This document shows positions 26,490-36,244 of a stretch of DNA of 43,894 bases, piece by piece. The notes below the pieces were generated by a model. That model was given only the letters and a program-made list of their open reading frames with translations, had not been told where the DNA came from and ran no database searches. Positions within the stretch are counted from its first letter, which is position 1, and each line of letters starts with the position of its first letter. Both the position numbers and the translations under genes were made by a program. The stretch spans positions 1 through 43,894 of the forward strand of contig JAFRNK010000001.1 of the NCBI GenBank assembly GCA_017430225.1. Reading direction: 5' to 3'. The stretch comes from Clostridia bacterium. Its GTDB lineage: Bacteria; Bacillota; Clostridia; Christensenellales; Aristaeellaceae.

Positions 26490-28679
26490 TTATTTCGTAG
26501 CGCGGTAGGCTTCAATAACGTCCGTACGGTTCTGAAGCTTCTTCAGCGCTTCGTCCAGCTGCGCGCGTCCGCGTACCTTGACAGTCATCATGATCGAGCA
26601 GGTCTTGTTCTTATTGACCTTGACCGACACCGCGGTGATCGGCAGATTCAGCGCATCCACGAAGGCCGTGATCTCACCAAGCAGGCTCGGATGGTCATAG
26701 CAGATGATCTGGAAACTCGCGCTGAAATCGCCGCTCTCCTCATCTGCCCATGATACGTTGACCATGCGTTCCTGCTCGCCATGGAGCGCGTTTACGCAGT
26801 CCGCCTTGTGCACTGTCACCCCGCGCCCGCGTGTGATGTACCCGACAATGTCGTCGCCAGGAACAGGATTGCAGCAGCGCGCAAAGCGCACCAGCATATC
26901 CGGTTCGCCCTGGACATAGATACCCTGGGTGGGCTTGCCGAGCGCCTTGGGAGGAGCCGCTTCGGGCGACACGATCGGAATCGGTTTCTGCGCAGGCGCT
27001 TCACGCCGGTTCTTTTCCTCCACCAGACGGCTCATAACATATACAGATGTCACACCGCCGTAGCCGATCGCGCCATAAAGATCATCCAGCGAATTGAACA
27101 TGTACTTCCGCAGGATGGGCTCGTAGTATTCTTCCTTCAGGTAATCCGGCAGCTTGACGTTGCGCCTGCGGGCCTCGTGCTCAAGCATATCGCGGCCGCG
27201 GGTGACATTCTCCCCGTGCAGCTCGTGCTTGAAGAACTGTCGGATTTTCGCCTTGGCCTGCTGCGTCTTGACGATCTTCAGCCAGTCCATGCTGGGACCT
27301 TTGGAGTTCGGCGAGGTCATGACCTCCACACGGTCGCCGGTCTGCAGTTCCGTATCCAGCGGCACCATTTTGCCGTTGACCCGGGCGCCGACGCACTGGT
27401 TGCCCACATGACTGTGAATGCGGTACGCGAAGTCCAGCGGCGTCGCGCCGCGCTGCATGTTGATGATATCGCCCTTCGGCGTAAAGATAAAGACTTCCTC
27501 GGAGAAAAGGTCTGTTTTCAGGCCGTCTATAAATTCGTGGCTGTCACGGGTTTCAGACTGCCAGTCAAGGATCTGCCTGAGCCAGAAGAGCTTCTGATCC
27601 AGCGCTTTGTCCCCTCCGCCTTCCTTATAGCGCCAGTGCGCGGCGATGCCGTATTCCGCGACCCTGTGCATTTCGCGCGTACGGATCTGCACCTCGAACG
27701 GGAACGGAATGCGCCGGCCGCCCATGACCGTGGTGTGCAGGGACTGGTACATGTTCGCTTTGGGCACCGAAATATAATCCTTAAAGCGTCCCGGCACCTG
27801 TGTCCACAGCGTATGCACGATACCGAGCACTGTATAGCATTCCGGAATGGTGTCCACGATCACACGGATCGCGATCAGGTCGTAGATCTGATCGAACGGC
27901 TTGTTATGGATGACCATTTTGTTGTATACGGAATACAGATGCTTGGGCCGGCCGTCAATGGAGAAATGCATGTGCGCTTCGGTCAGCTTTTCGGAGAGTT
28001 CTTTCTTGATGAGCTCGATATTCTCCTCCCGCTCTACGCGCCGCATACCGATGCGCTTGGCGACCTCCTGGTAGCCTTCCGGATCGATATAACGCAGCGA
28101 CAGGTCTTCCAGCTCCTGCTTGATCGCGTACACACCCAGGCGATGAGCCAGCGGCGCGTAAATATCCAGGGTTTCGCGTGCAATCGCGATCTGCCTGTCA
28201 GGCGCCTGGAACCGCAAAGTCAGCATATTATGCAGGCGGTCCGCCAGCTTGATCAGAACCACGCGGATATCCTTGCTCATCGCGAGGATCATCTTGCGCA
28301 GCGATTCAGCCTGCTGTTCCTCCCTGTCAGAGAAATTCAGCCTGCCCAACTTGGTAACACCGTCCACCAGCTGGGCAATCTCGTCCCCGAAGTTCTCCCG
28401 GATGGTATCAAGGCTGACGTTTTCACAGTCTTCCACTGTATCATGGAGAAATCCCGCCGCGATCGTGGGCGGATCGATCATGATCTCCGTGAGAATACTC
28501 GCGACATAGACAGGATGGATGATGTAGGGCTCACCGCTCTTGCGCATCTGTCCCTGATGCGCCTCGTTCGCGAATTCATACGCGCGTCTGCACAGTTCCG
28601 CGCCTTCATGGTCATATGTTTTTTCCACACGGGCCATAATCTCATCAATCGTCAGAGGTTCATAGGCGGTATATGCCAC
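26490..28679 (-). CDS. relA: RelA/SpoT bifunctional (p)ppGpp synthetase/hydrolase
   Basis: 729 residues. Complete Rel architecture: HD hydrolase (about 40-190) with FLHDTVED, synthetase (about 240-350) with RFKDYISVPKANMYQSLHT and EVQIRT, TGS (about 395-455), a helical/zinc-finger part with CCNPVPGD and HKADC, and C-terminal ACT (about 655-729). With HD and synthetase motifs intact it should both make and degrade (p)ppGpp, controlling the stringent response. Start GTG 28679 with AAGGAGGGAG upstream; the gene begins 28 bases inside the end of recJ. Confidence 0.96.
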   Translation of the reverse strand: MAYTAYEPLTIDEIMARVEKTYDHEGAELCRRAYEFANEAHQGQMRKSGEPYIIHPVYVASILTEIMIDPPTIAAGFLHDTVEDCENVSLDTIRENFGDEIAQLVDGVTKLGRLNFSDREEQQAESLRKMILAMSKDIRVVLIKLADRLHNMLTLRFQAPDRQIAIARETLDIYAPLAHRLGVYAIKQELEDLSLRYIDPEGYQEVAKRIGMRRVEREENIELIKKELSEKLTEAHMHFSIDGRPKHLYSVYNKMVIHNKPFDQIYDLIAIRVIVDTIPECYTVLGIVHTLWTQVPGRFKDYISVPKANMYQSLHTTVMGGRRIPFPFEVQIRTREMHRVAEYGIAAHWRYKEGGGDKALDQKLFWLRQILDWQSETRDSHEFIDGLKTDLFSEEVFIFTPKGDIINMQRGATPLDFAYRIHSHVGNQCVGARVNGKMVPLDTELQTGDRVEVMTSPNSKGPSMDWLKIVKTQQAKAKIRQFFKHELHGENVTRGRDMLEHEARRRNVKLPDYLKEEYYEPILRKYMFNSLDDLYGAIGYGGVTSVYVMSRLVEEKNRREAPAQKPIPIVSPEAAPPKALGKPTQGIYVQGEPDMLVRFARCCNPVPGDDIVGYITRGRGVTVHKADCVNALHGEQERMVNVSWADEESGDFSASFQIICYDHPSLLGEITAFVDALNLPITAVSVKVNKNKTCSIMMTVKVRGRAQLDEALKKLQNRTDVIEAYRATK

Positions 28680-31048
28680 AAAGCTCCCTCCTTTCGCGCC
28701 TGAAGCAGCTGATACAGATCCTCCGCTTCAGGATCCCGCTTGACCAGCGGCTTCATGCTCCATACCATTGCAGTCATGTCAAAATCAACCAGCTCCATCC
28801 GGCCCAGGACGCAGGCTCCGGCTACCGCCGCGCCTGTGCTCAGGCCGGCATTGCGCGCAAGGTTGAAAATTCCTTCGGCCGCCGGCGTTTTCCGCATCGC
28901 TGAATACAGGTTCCTCAACTCGTCTTTGCCCACCGCGCAATCGTTCAGCAAAGCCGACATGCTCTTGCTCGTCGGGCAGATGATGATTTCTGCGTCAGGA
29001 AATACCCTCCTGAAACTAAAACGATCAGTCCCTGTAAGGTCACCGTCTGCCAGGATTACCGTCCGGTACGGAGCATGAATGTACCGGTAATCCACCCCAT
29101 AGACGATGGCGGAATACGCGCACGCATCCCGGTAAACAGCCTGCCGCAGATCGAGATCGAGGCGCTTTTCACTCCACATCCTCGCCGTATCCGCGCAGCG
29201 GCAATAGATCAGTACTCCCTGAAGCGGAACCGCATCCAAATCGGATTCAGCGTTTCCGTCCTTCTCCGGCGTTTCGGCTCTCCCGGGTTCAGACACCACC
29301 CGCAGCAGATCACGCATCACTGAAGCGGCTTCGATCGCAGCATTCCGTACGATGGTCACATGCCGCGGCAGCATTCTGCTGATCTGGCATTCGTAGGTGA
29401 CCGTACCCCGAAACTCATTCCTGACCGGCGAAAAAACGACATCCACAGTCCTCGGCTGCAGTTTCATCAGGTCCCCGTGCCTGAACGCGATGCCGGCCCG
29501 CCGGGTGTCCCCCTGCATCAGCTCGCATTTCAGATGCTCACAATTCTGGCCCACGGCACGGGAAGACCATAAAACCAGGTTCTCCCGATAGAAGACCGGT
29601 GCGGGATTATCCATACCAAACGGCTCCATGCTTTTCAGCATCTCGACCGTTTCTTCATTGACCTCGCTCAGATCCAGAACGTCGTCATACATGACCGTCG
29701 GCATCAGGACAGCGTCACGACCGATCTGGGAAATCACCGCCTCGCTCAGCCGCTCGCGGAAGGCTGGAATATCCACTGTTTTCAACGTCATGCCCGCGGC
29801 CTGCGGGTGTCCGCCAAAGCGGGTAAACAGATCCTGGCACGTTTTCAGCGCCTGGTAGATATCGACACCGGTCACGCTCCTGGCGGAGCCCACCGCAACA
29901 GTCTCGCCCTCCGCGAGCACGACTGTCGGATAACCGTACTTTTCGGCGATACGCCCCGCCGCCAGGCCGACCACGCCGCTGTCGTATCCCGTTCCGCTCA
30001 CGACGATCGCCCGCAGCCGGCACAGATCCATTTTTGCGATCTGTTCTTCCGCGTCCTCCAGAACTGCCCGCTCTTCCTCCTTGCGCAGGTTGTTGAGCCT
30101 GTTCATTTCAAACGCAAGAAGTTCCGCCTTTTCTTCGTCGTCCTCAAACAGGAGCCTTACCGCCATCAAAGCGCTCTGCAGGCGCCCGCAGGCGTTCATG
30201 CGCGGCGCCAGCCCGAAAGCGATGTGTTCGCTGCGCATCGGTTCCCGGTAGCCGGAAACGCGGATCAGCGCCTGCAGTCCGGGCCGCTTCGTATTCTCGA
30301 TCGCTTTCAGGCCAAAGGCCACGATCGCCCTGTTTTCGTCCCGCACCGGGACCATATCCGCCACAGTCGCCAGCGCCGCGAGGTCCATGCAGTCCTGTGC
30401 CGCGTCCTCTCCAAGCAAGGCGCGGCAAAGCTGATACGCGACGCCCGCGCCGCAAAGACCAGAGAAAGGATAAGGCGCCATCAGCGGATCGATGACCGCG
30501 TCGGCGGGCGGCAGGACGTCAGGCAGCGCATGGTGGTCGGTCACGATCACCTGCATGCCCGCCTCTTTGGCGATTGCAACTTCATGGACAGAAGTGATAC
30601 CGCAGTCTACCGTCACCAGGATATCCGCCCTGCCGATCAGGTCCCGGACAGCATCCTCATTGAGGCCATAGCCTTCCTCATGCCGATCCGGAATACGGTA
30701 CATGGTCGGATAGTCGGGAGGCTCCAGTCCATACTGCAGCAGCGTCTGCACCATGATCGCCGTCGCGCAGATACCGTCCACGTCGTAATCGCCGTAAACG
30801 ATAAATCTCTTATTCTGCGTCTTCGCTTCTTCGAGGAGGCGAAGCGCCTTATCCATGTCGTGCAGGAGCATCGGATCATTGCGCTGGCCAAGCGAAGGAT
30901 GCAGGTATGCCTGCGCCTCTGCTTCCGTCACGATCCCGCGGGCACGCAGCAGCGAGCTCATTCTCGGGCTCAGGCCCTCAAACGGCTTCATCGCGTCGTA
31001 TCCGGTTGTTTCGTTCGGCGAAGCGGCCCGCCTGAGGATTCTCTGCAT
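28652..31048 (-). CDS. recJ: Single-stranded-DNA exonuclease RecJ
   Basis: 798 residues, close to the B. subtilis-type RecJ with a long C-terminal extension. 5'-3' ssDNA exonuclease in mismatch and recombination repair. DHH motifs: VYGDYDVDG (D87, D89), TVDCGITS, VTDHHALPD, and DHHA1 with RFGGHPQAAG. The OB-fold follows at about 460-560; the final ~230 residues are less conserved and may be a protein-interaction part. Start ATG 31048 after AAGGAGAG. It overlaps relA by 28 bases and follows the secF terminator. Confidence 0.95.
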   Translation of the reverse strand: MQRILRRAASPNETTGYDAMKPFEGLSPRMSSLLRARGIVTEAEAQAYLHPSLGQRNDPMLLHDMDKALRLLEEAKTQNKRFIVYGDYDVDGICATAIMVQTLLQYGLEPPDYPTMYRIPDRHEEGYGLNEDAVRDLIGRADILVTVDCGITSVHEVAIAKEAGMQVIVTDHHALPDVLPPADAVIDPLMAPYPFSGLCGAGVAYQLCRALLGEDAAQDCMDLAALATVADMVPVRDENRAIVAFGLKAIENTKRPGLQALIRVSGYREPMRSEHIAFGLAPRMNACGRLQSALMAVRLLFEDDEEKAELLAFEMNRLNNLRKEEERAVLEDAEEQIAKMDLCRLRAIVVSGTGYDSGVVGLAAGRIAEKYGYPTVVLAEGETVAVGSARSVTGVDIYQALKTCQDLFTRFGGHPQAAGMTLKTVDIPAFRERLSEAVISQIGRDAVLMPTVMYDDVLDLSEVNEETVEMLKSMEPFGMDNPAPVFYRENLVLWSSRAVGQNCEHLKCELMQGDTRRAGIAFRHGDLMKLQPRTVDVVFSPVRNEFRGTVTYECQISRMLPRHVTIVRNAAIEAASVMRDLLRVVSEPGRAETPEKDGNAESDLDAVPLQGVLIYCRCADTARMWSEKRLDLDLRQAVYRDACAYSAIVYGVDYRYIHAPYRTVILADGDLTGTDRFSFRRVFPDAEIIICPTSKSMSALLNDCAVGKDELRNLYSAMRKTPAAEGIFNLARNAGLSTGAAVAGACVLGRMELVDFDMTAMVWSMKPLVKRDPEAEDLYQLLQARKEGALWHIPPMNL

Positions 31049-31077
31049 TTTCTCTCCTTTCCCGCAGACATGGAATA

Positions 31078-31114
31078 GATAAAGGGAGATCGCCGTGTTT
31101 CAGGACGATCTCCC
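31078..31114 (-). terminator. Terminator after secF
   Basis: Minus strand GGGAGATCG (31114-31106), 13-base loop, CGATCTCCC (31092-31084), then TTTATC. The stem is perfect but the T run is short. It ends only 29 bases before the recJ start, so some read-through into recJ-relA is likely unless a promoter hides in secF. Confidence 0.75.
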
Positions 31115-31127
31115 CGGAATGATACGC

Positions 31128-32057
31128 TTACGCCTTGGCGACCTTGGCAGCCTTGGCTTTCGCAGCCTTTTCGTTGCGCCACTCGGTCAGCGCAGCCCAG
31201 ATGTAACCGTTGATCAGGTTCGCACTGTACACGCCGGCGATGATGCCAACGATGATCGGGAGGGCGAACTCCTTGATGCTGGATACGCCGAGGATGTACA
31301 GGGAGAGGATGGTGACCAGAGTCGTCAGGGTCGTATTGATGGTGCGGCCCAGGCTCTCCTTGACGGAGATGGTCACGATCTCAGCGCGCGGCAGCGCAGC
31401 GTATACGGCCTTGCGGTGATTCTCACGGATACGGTCAAAGATGATGATCGTGTTGTTGATGGAATAACCGACGATCGTCAGCATGGCCGCGATGAAGGTC
31501 GAGTTCATCTGCAGGAAGCTGCGGGCGAAGACCATGAAGGAGAGCATGATCAGCACGTCGTGCAGGATGCCCAGCACAGCGGCGACGCCCATGTTCAGGT
31601 CAAAGCGCAGAGCGATATAGATCAGCATCGCCACAGCAGCCGCGACCACGGACCAGATCGCATTGCGCAGGAGGGTGCCGGAGGCAACGCCGCCCACGTA
31701 GGAAACGGTCGCTTCGTTGGTCTTCATGGTCGGATATTTGGCGGAGAGTTCAGTCTCCAGGGACTTGCGCAGGTCTTCTACACCGGTCTCGGAATCGATC
31801 GCTTTGATGCGGATCTGGAGTTCCGTCTGGCCGCTGCCGGCCTTGGCGATCTGATACTCTTTGATGCCGGCGTTGTTGAGCGCTGTTTCGACATCGGAAA
31901 TCTCAAAGGTGGAACCCATATGGTACACGATGGACAGACCGCCCTCAAAGTCGATACCGCGGTTGATGCCCAGGCCGAAAATCGTCAGCACGAGGGCTAG
32001 CAGCATCAGAGCGACAGATACACATAAGCACGTTTTGGCGCGTTTCTGCATTTTCAT
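31128..32057 (-). CDS. secF: Protein translocase subunit SecF
   Basis: 309 residues, six membrane segments with a periplasmic-type loop after the first. Family marks: GIDFEGGLSIVY after the first helix and VGYSINNTIIIFDRIREN in the fourth. With SecD it uses the ion gradient to pull exported proteins off SecYEG. The C-terminal tail is Lys/Ala-rich (KAAKAKAAKVAKA). Start ATG 32057 follows GGAGGCGCAG, one base after the secD stop. A weak terminator follows. Confidence 0.95.
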   Translation of the reverse strand: MKMQKRAKTCLCVSVALMLLALVLTIFGLGINRGIDFEGGLSIVYHMGSTFEISDVETALNNAGIKEYQIAKAGSGQTELQIRIKAIDSETGVEDLRKSLETELSAKYPTMKTNEATVSYVGGVASGTLLRNAIWSVVAAAVAMLIYIALRFDLNMGVAAVLGILHDVLIMLSFMVFARSFLQMNSTFIAAMLTIVGYSINNTIIIFDRIRENHRKAVYAALPRAEIVTISVKESLGRTINTTLTTLVTILSLYILGVSSIKEFALPIIVGIIAGVYSANLINGYIWAALTEWRNEKAAKAKAAKVAKA

Positions 32058-32058
32058 A

Positions 32059-33408
32059 TTACTGCGCCTCCTTCTTCAAAGCTTTCGCGCTGAACAGTTC
32101 AGGCTTGTTGGGGATCACGTTGATCATGTTCAGCAGCAGGATGCGGCTGATGACGATCGCGGTGAACATGGAGCATACGACGGACAGCGCCAGCATGTTC
32201 GCGAAGCCGCGTACAGAACCGGTGCCGAACACCATCAGGACGATGGCAGCTATCAGGGTGGTCACGTTGGCGTCGAGGATCGCGCTGAAGGCGTTCTTGA
32301 AGCCCATGCGCGCAGCGGCCTTGGTGTAGCGGCCCAGGGCCAGTTCTTCACCGAAGCGCTCGAAGATGACGACGTTCGCGTCGACCGCCATACCGATACC
32401 GAGGATAACGCCGGCGATACCGGGCAGGGTCAGCTGGAAGCCGGGCAGCATCGCCACGAACCAGAACAGGATGATGATGTACAGGACCAGCGCCCAGGAA
32501 GCCACGAAACCGGACAGGCGATAACGGATGATCATGATCAGCATGACCAGCAGGATGCCGATGGCGGCGGCTGTGAGGGAGGTCTGCAGGGCGTCTACGC
32601 CCAGGGTCGCGGAGATGGTATCCACCTTCTGCTGGGTCAGGGTCAGGGGCAGAGCACCGGACTGGATCTGGATCGCCAGCGCGTTGGCGCTTTCCGCGTC
32701 AAAGCCACCGGTGATGATGCCGCTGCCGCCGGTGATGGCGGTGTTGACAGTCGGGTTCATGATCATCTGGTCATCCAGATAGATGCCGATCTGCTGGCCG
32801 ATCGCATTCTGCGTCATATCGCTGAAGATCTTCGTGCCTTCAGCGTCCAGCTCGAAGGCGACCACATATTCCTGGCCGAGGGTGTTGCCCTGGTTCTCGG
32901 TGGTCGGGTAAGCGCGCTTGATGTTCGCGCCGGTCAGGATGGTGCCGTCCGGAGCGCGGAACTCCAGCTTCGCCGGGGTACCGATCAGCTCGAGCACGGC
33001 GTTGGGATCCGTCACGTCAGGGATCTCGACACGGATGCCGTCCGCACCCAGCTGGGTGACGGTCGCTTCCGGATAGCCCTGCTCCGTCAGACGGTTGCGC
33101 ATGATATCCATGGTCGAGGAGATCAGATAGTTGAACATGCTGTCGTTGGTGTCTTCCGGCCGGTCGGCGGAATACTCAACGTACACGCCGCCGCGCAGGT
33201 CCAGGCCCAGGGAAATGGATTCCGGCCAGTTGTCAGCGTTGGTCGGCACCCAGGGCAGCATCTTGTAAAGACCGTCCTGGCCGAGCTTGTCGATGCCGGT
33301 CACGGACAGTACGCCCAGGCAGATGGTCAGGACGCACATCACGCACAGGGTGATGAGCCCTTTGGTTTTCGCGGTCGTTTGCTTCCGCGTCTTCGTTTTC
33401 TTGCTCAT
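32059..33408 (-). CDS. secD: Protein translocase subunit SecD
   Basis: About 449 residues with six membrane segments. Seen: GLDLRGGVYVEY after the first helix, the P1 head (about 120-240) and GIGMAVDANVVIFERFGEE in the fourth transmembrane region, with the Asp needed for proton or Na+ coupling. Start chosen at ATG 33408 (MSKKTKTR) because GAGAGG lies 12 bases upstream. ATG 33420 has the site directly against it and ATG 33435 has none, so the N terminus is uncertain by up to nine residues. It follows the small exported-protein gene and precedes secF. Confidence 0.93.
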   Translation of the reverse strand: MSKKTKTRKQTTAKTKGLITLCVMCVLTICLGVLSVTGIDKLGQDGLYKMLPWVPTNADNWPESISLGLDLRGGVYVEYSADRPEDTNDSMFNYLISSTMDIMRNRLTEQGYPEATVTQLGADGIRVEIPDVTDPNAVLELIGTPAKLEFRAPDGTILTGANIKRAYPTTENQGNTLGQEYVVAFELDAEGTKIFSDMTQNAIGQQIGIYLDDQMIMNPTVNTAITGGSGIITGGFDAESANALAIQIQSGALPLTLTQQKVDTISATLGVDALQTSLTAAAIGILLVMLIMIIRYRLSGFVASWALVLYIIILFWFVAMLPGFQLTLPGIAGVILGIGMAVDANVVIFERFGEELALGRYTKAAARMGFKNAFSAILDANVTTLIAAIVLMVFGTGSVRGFANMLALSVVCSMFTAIVISRILLLNMINVIPNKPELFSAKALKKEAQ

Positions 33409-33470
33409 AAAGGTTTTCATCCTCTCATTATTCATATAATGTTAAGAACAGTTCCAGGGCTGTCTTCGCT

Positions 33471-33803
33471 CTATCCGCCGTTCCCGGTCAGGCAAAACGC
33501 CTGATAATTGGAACGCAGGTAAGAAGTCCTCAAGATCGGCAGTCCGTTCGCGTCGGATACGGGCTTTCCATCAAAAGCAGATACCTGGAGCTTTTCTTTG
33601 GATACGACCCTGTCGAAGCCTGATTCCTGCACCTCGATGACAGCATCATGCTGCAGAGAGGCAGTCAGCAGCGCGTCTTCATGAACCGCTGTACGAATCG
33701 GCAGTTCCGACTGGGGTTCAGCTTCGCTGCTGACGATGAAGGGCAGACACATGAGACAGCAGACCACGAGCGCAAACAGCAGCCCGATTAAACGGCTTTT
33801 CAC
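33471..33803 (-). CDS. Small exported protein of unknown function
   Basis: 110 residues. N-terminal signal: basic MKSR, hydrophobic core LIGLLFALVVCCLMCLPFIV and a likely cleavage or lipidation region (VCC/LMC), followed by a ~80-residue hydrophilic domain without recognisable motifs. Start is GTG 33803 with AAGGAGGG upstream, which supports real translation. It lies 46 bases after pheT and 62 before secD on the same strand. No family recognised. Confidence 0.65.
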   Translation of the reverse strand: MKSRLIGLLFALVVCCLMCLPFIVSSEAEPQSELPIRTAVHEDALLTASLQHDAVIEVQESGFDRVVSKEKLQVSAFDGKPVSDANGLPILRTSYLRSNYQAFCLTGNGG

Positions 33804-33849
33804 AGTCCTACCCTCCTTTCAGCAACCAGACTTCGGTATGTTTCTTGGG

Positions 33850-36240
33850 TTATGCCCTGATTTCGGCTCCGAACTTTTCGGCTACAGTCTTCAGCACCTT
33901 GTTCATGACACGGACAATCTCCTCGTCGGTCAGGGTATGGTCTTCAGCGCGCAGGCGCAGTGAGAACGCCACGGACTTTCGGCCCAGACCCACCTGGGGA
34001 CCGCGGAAGATGTCGAACATGGAGATGTCTTCCAGCAGTTTGCCGCCCGCTTCGCGCATGGCGTCCATCATCGGGCCGACAGGCTGCGTTTCCGCAACGA
34101 CCAGCGCCAGGTCGCGGCTGACCGCCGGGAATCTCGCCAGGCCGGCAACATAACCCATGGGCTTCGCGGCGGCAAAGAGCTTCGGCAGGTTGATTTCCGC
34201 GATATAGACACGGCCGCTCATCTCGTAGGCTTCGGCAACTTCGGGATGGATCTCGCCGAGCACAGCGATGTCCTCGCCGTCAGCGCGGATCACGGCAGCA
34301 CGGCCGGGATGCAGCCAGGTCTCCTGGACAGGCAGGATGGTATAATTGGCACCGGTCTGGCGCAGGAGCACCTCGACAGTGCCGCGGAGGGTGTAGAAAT
34401 CTTCACCCGGCCCATAGGCGCAGAGACAGAGGCTGTTGTACTCGCTCGGCAGGTTTTCAGCCGTGCGGTGCACGTTGTCGAAGACTTTGCCCAGTTCATA
34501 GATCCGGGCATGCTCGTTGCCGTGCGCCTGGTTCAGCTGCGCGGTGGTCATCACGCCGCAGAGCAGCGTCGTACGCATATAAGCGCTGTCCTCACCCAGG
34601 GGATTGCGCAGCGCAAGCGCGTTCATCCGGTCATCTTCTTCCGGAAGACCCAGCTGTTCCAGCTTTTTATGCGCGATGAAGGAGAAGGTCATGGTCTCGT
34701 AATAGCCCATGCCGGAGAGCAGCTTACGCATCAGGTCGTTCTGCAGCATACCGGTGCTGCGCTTGCCGTCTGCAGCGCCTTTCAGCGGCGTCGTCGGGAT
34801 CAGCTCATATCCGGCATAACGCAGGACTTCTTCGCACAGGTCGGCTTCGCCCTCGATATCCTGGCGGAACTTGGGCGCCGTCGCGGTCAGGGTATCCCCT
34901 TCCACTTTCGCGTCGAAGCACAGCTTCTTCAGGATCTCCACCATCCGTTCACCGGTCAGTTCCACACCGCTCAGGCGGTTGATCCGCTCCACGGACGCGA
35001 CCACCGGCTGATTGACGACGGGATTCGGATACAGATCAATGATGCCGCTGACCACGTCGCCGGCGTCCAGTTCGTTCACCAGCTGCGCGGCACGGTTCAG
35101 GCCGTCGAGCACCGTCTGCGCGGAGACACCGCGCTCGAAATGTCCGGAAGACTCCGTCCTGAAGCCCAGGGAACGGGCAGTCAGGCGGATGCTGGTACGG
35201 TCGAAAGAGGCGGTCTCGAAGAGTACGGTATGCGTCCCTTCAGTAATTTCGCTCTCTTCGCCGCCCATGATGCCGGCCAGGCCGGTAGGACCGTTCTCGT
35301 CGCAGATCATCAGCTCGCCGCCCTTAAGGGTGTGCTCCTTGCCGTCCAGCGTGCGGAGGATCTCTCCCGCTTCCGCCCGGCGTACGATGATATGCCGCCC
35401 CGCCACCTTGTCCAGGTCGAAGGCGTGCATGGGATGACCCGTTTCAAGCATCACGAAGTTCGTGATGTCGACGATATTGTTGATCGAACGCATGCCCGCG
35501 GCGTGCAGCGCCTGGCGCAGCCAGGCGGGGCTCGGCCCGATGCGGACGTTGCGGATGACCCGCGCTGCGTAACGCGGGCAGAGATCATGGTCCAGCACGT
35601 CCACTTTCGCGAAGTCGCCGATGCTGGCAGTCGTGTCTTCCTTCACCTGCACTTCAGGCAGGCAGAGTTCTGTACCCATCGCAGCAGCGGTCTCCCGCGC
35701 CACGCCCCAGACGCACAGGGTGTCCGGACGGTTGGCGAGGATCTCAAAATCGATCACATGATCGTTCAGGCCGAAAATCTCACGCACGTCTGTGCCCAGC
35801 GGATGATCTTCCTGGAAGACCAGGATGCCCTCATCGCCGACGCTCGGATACAGCTCCACCGGAACGCCCATTTCGGGTCCGGAGCAGAGCATGCCGTAGC
35901 TGTCCACACCGCGCATCTTGCCTTTTTTGATCGTGCCGCCTGGCAGCTTCGCGCCGATCATGGCGACCGCCACCAGCTGGCCCGCCGCCACATTGGGCGC
36001 GCCGCAGACGATCTGCAGGGGTTCGCCGGAACCGACGTCCACCGTGCAGACATGCAGATGATCGCTGTTTTCATGCGGGACGCAGGTCAGGACCCGGCCG
36101 ACTACCACGTTTTCCAGCTGTTCGCTCAGGTCGTCGATGCCTTCGACGCCCGTGCCGGTCATGATCATGCGCTCCTGGTATTCCGCCGGAGATACGGGAA
36201 TCGGGGCGTACCGCTTCAGCAAATTCATGGATACTTTCAT
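33850..36240 (-). CDS. pheT: Phenylalanyl-tRNA synthetase beta subunit
   Basis: 796 residues, the normal bacterial PheT length. Domains in order: EMAP-like tRNA-binding fold (about 40-150), B3/B4 editing domain (about 210-375, with HPMHAFDLDK), B5 (about 400-470), the catalytic-like core (about 485-690) and the ferredoxin-like anticodon-binding domain (about 703-795). Start ATG 36240 after AAGGAGGG; a longer reading to 36267 would overlap pheS and the site. It lies four bases after pheS. Confidence 0.96.
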   Translation of the reverse strand: MKVSMNLLKRYAPIPVSPAEYQERMIMTGTGVEGIDDLSEQLENVVVGRVLTCVPHENSDHLHVCTVDVGSGEPLQIVCGAPNVAAGQLVAVAMIGAKLPGGTIKKGKMRGVDSYGMLCSGPEMGVPVELYPSVGDEGILVFQEDHPLGTDVREIFGLNDHVIDFEILANRPDTLCVWGVARETAAAMGTELCLPEVQVKEDTTASIGDFAKVDVLDHDLCPRYAARVIRNVRIGPSPAWLRQALHAAGMRSINNIVDITNFVMLETGHPMHAFDLDKVAGRHIIVRRAEAGEILRTLDGKEHTLKGGELMICDENGPTGLAGIMGGEESEITEGTHTVLFETASFDRTSIRLTARSLGFRTESSGHFERGVSAQTVLDGLNRAAQLVNELDAGDVVSGIIDLYPNPVVNQPVVASVERINRLSGVELTGERMVEILKKLCFDAKVEGDTLTATAPKFRQDIEGEADLCEEVLRYAGYELIPTTPLKGAADGKRSTGMLQNDLMRKLLSGMGYYETMTFSFIAHKKLEQLGLPEEDDRMNALALRNPLGEDSAYMRTTLLCGVMTTAQLNQAHGNEHARIYELGKVFDNVHRTAENLPSEYNSLCLCAYGPGEDFYTLRGTVEVLLRQTGANYTILPVQETWLHPGRAAVIRADGEDIAVLGEIHPEVAEAYEMSGRVYIAEINLPKLFAAAKPMGYVAGLARFPAVSRDLALVVAETQPVGPMMDAMREAGGKLLEDISMFDIFRGPQVGLGRKSVAFSLRLRAEDHTLTDEEIVRVMNKVLKTVAEKFGAEIRA

Positions 36241-36244
36241 CTTT

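Noticed and set aside
26781-28703. 640-codon plus-strand open frame opposite relA
   Set aside because: Mirror of an intact Rel protein; composition rich in His, Arg and Gln with no known motif.
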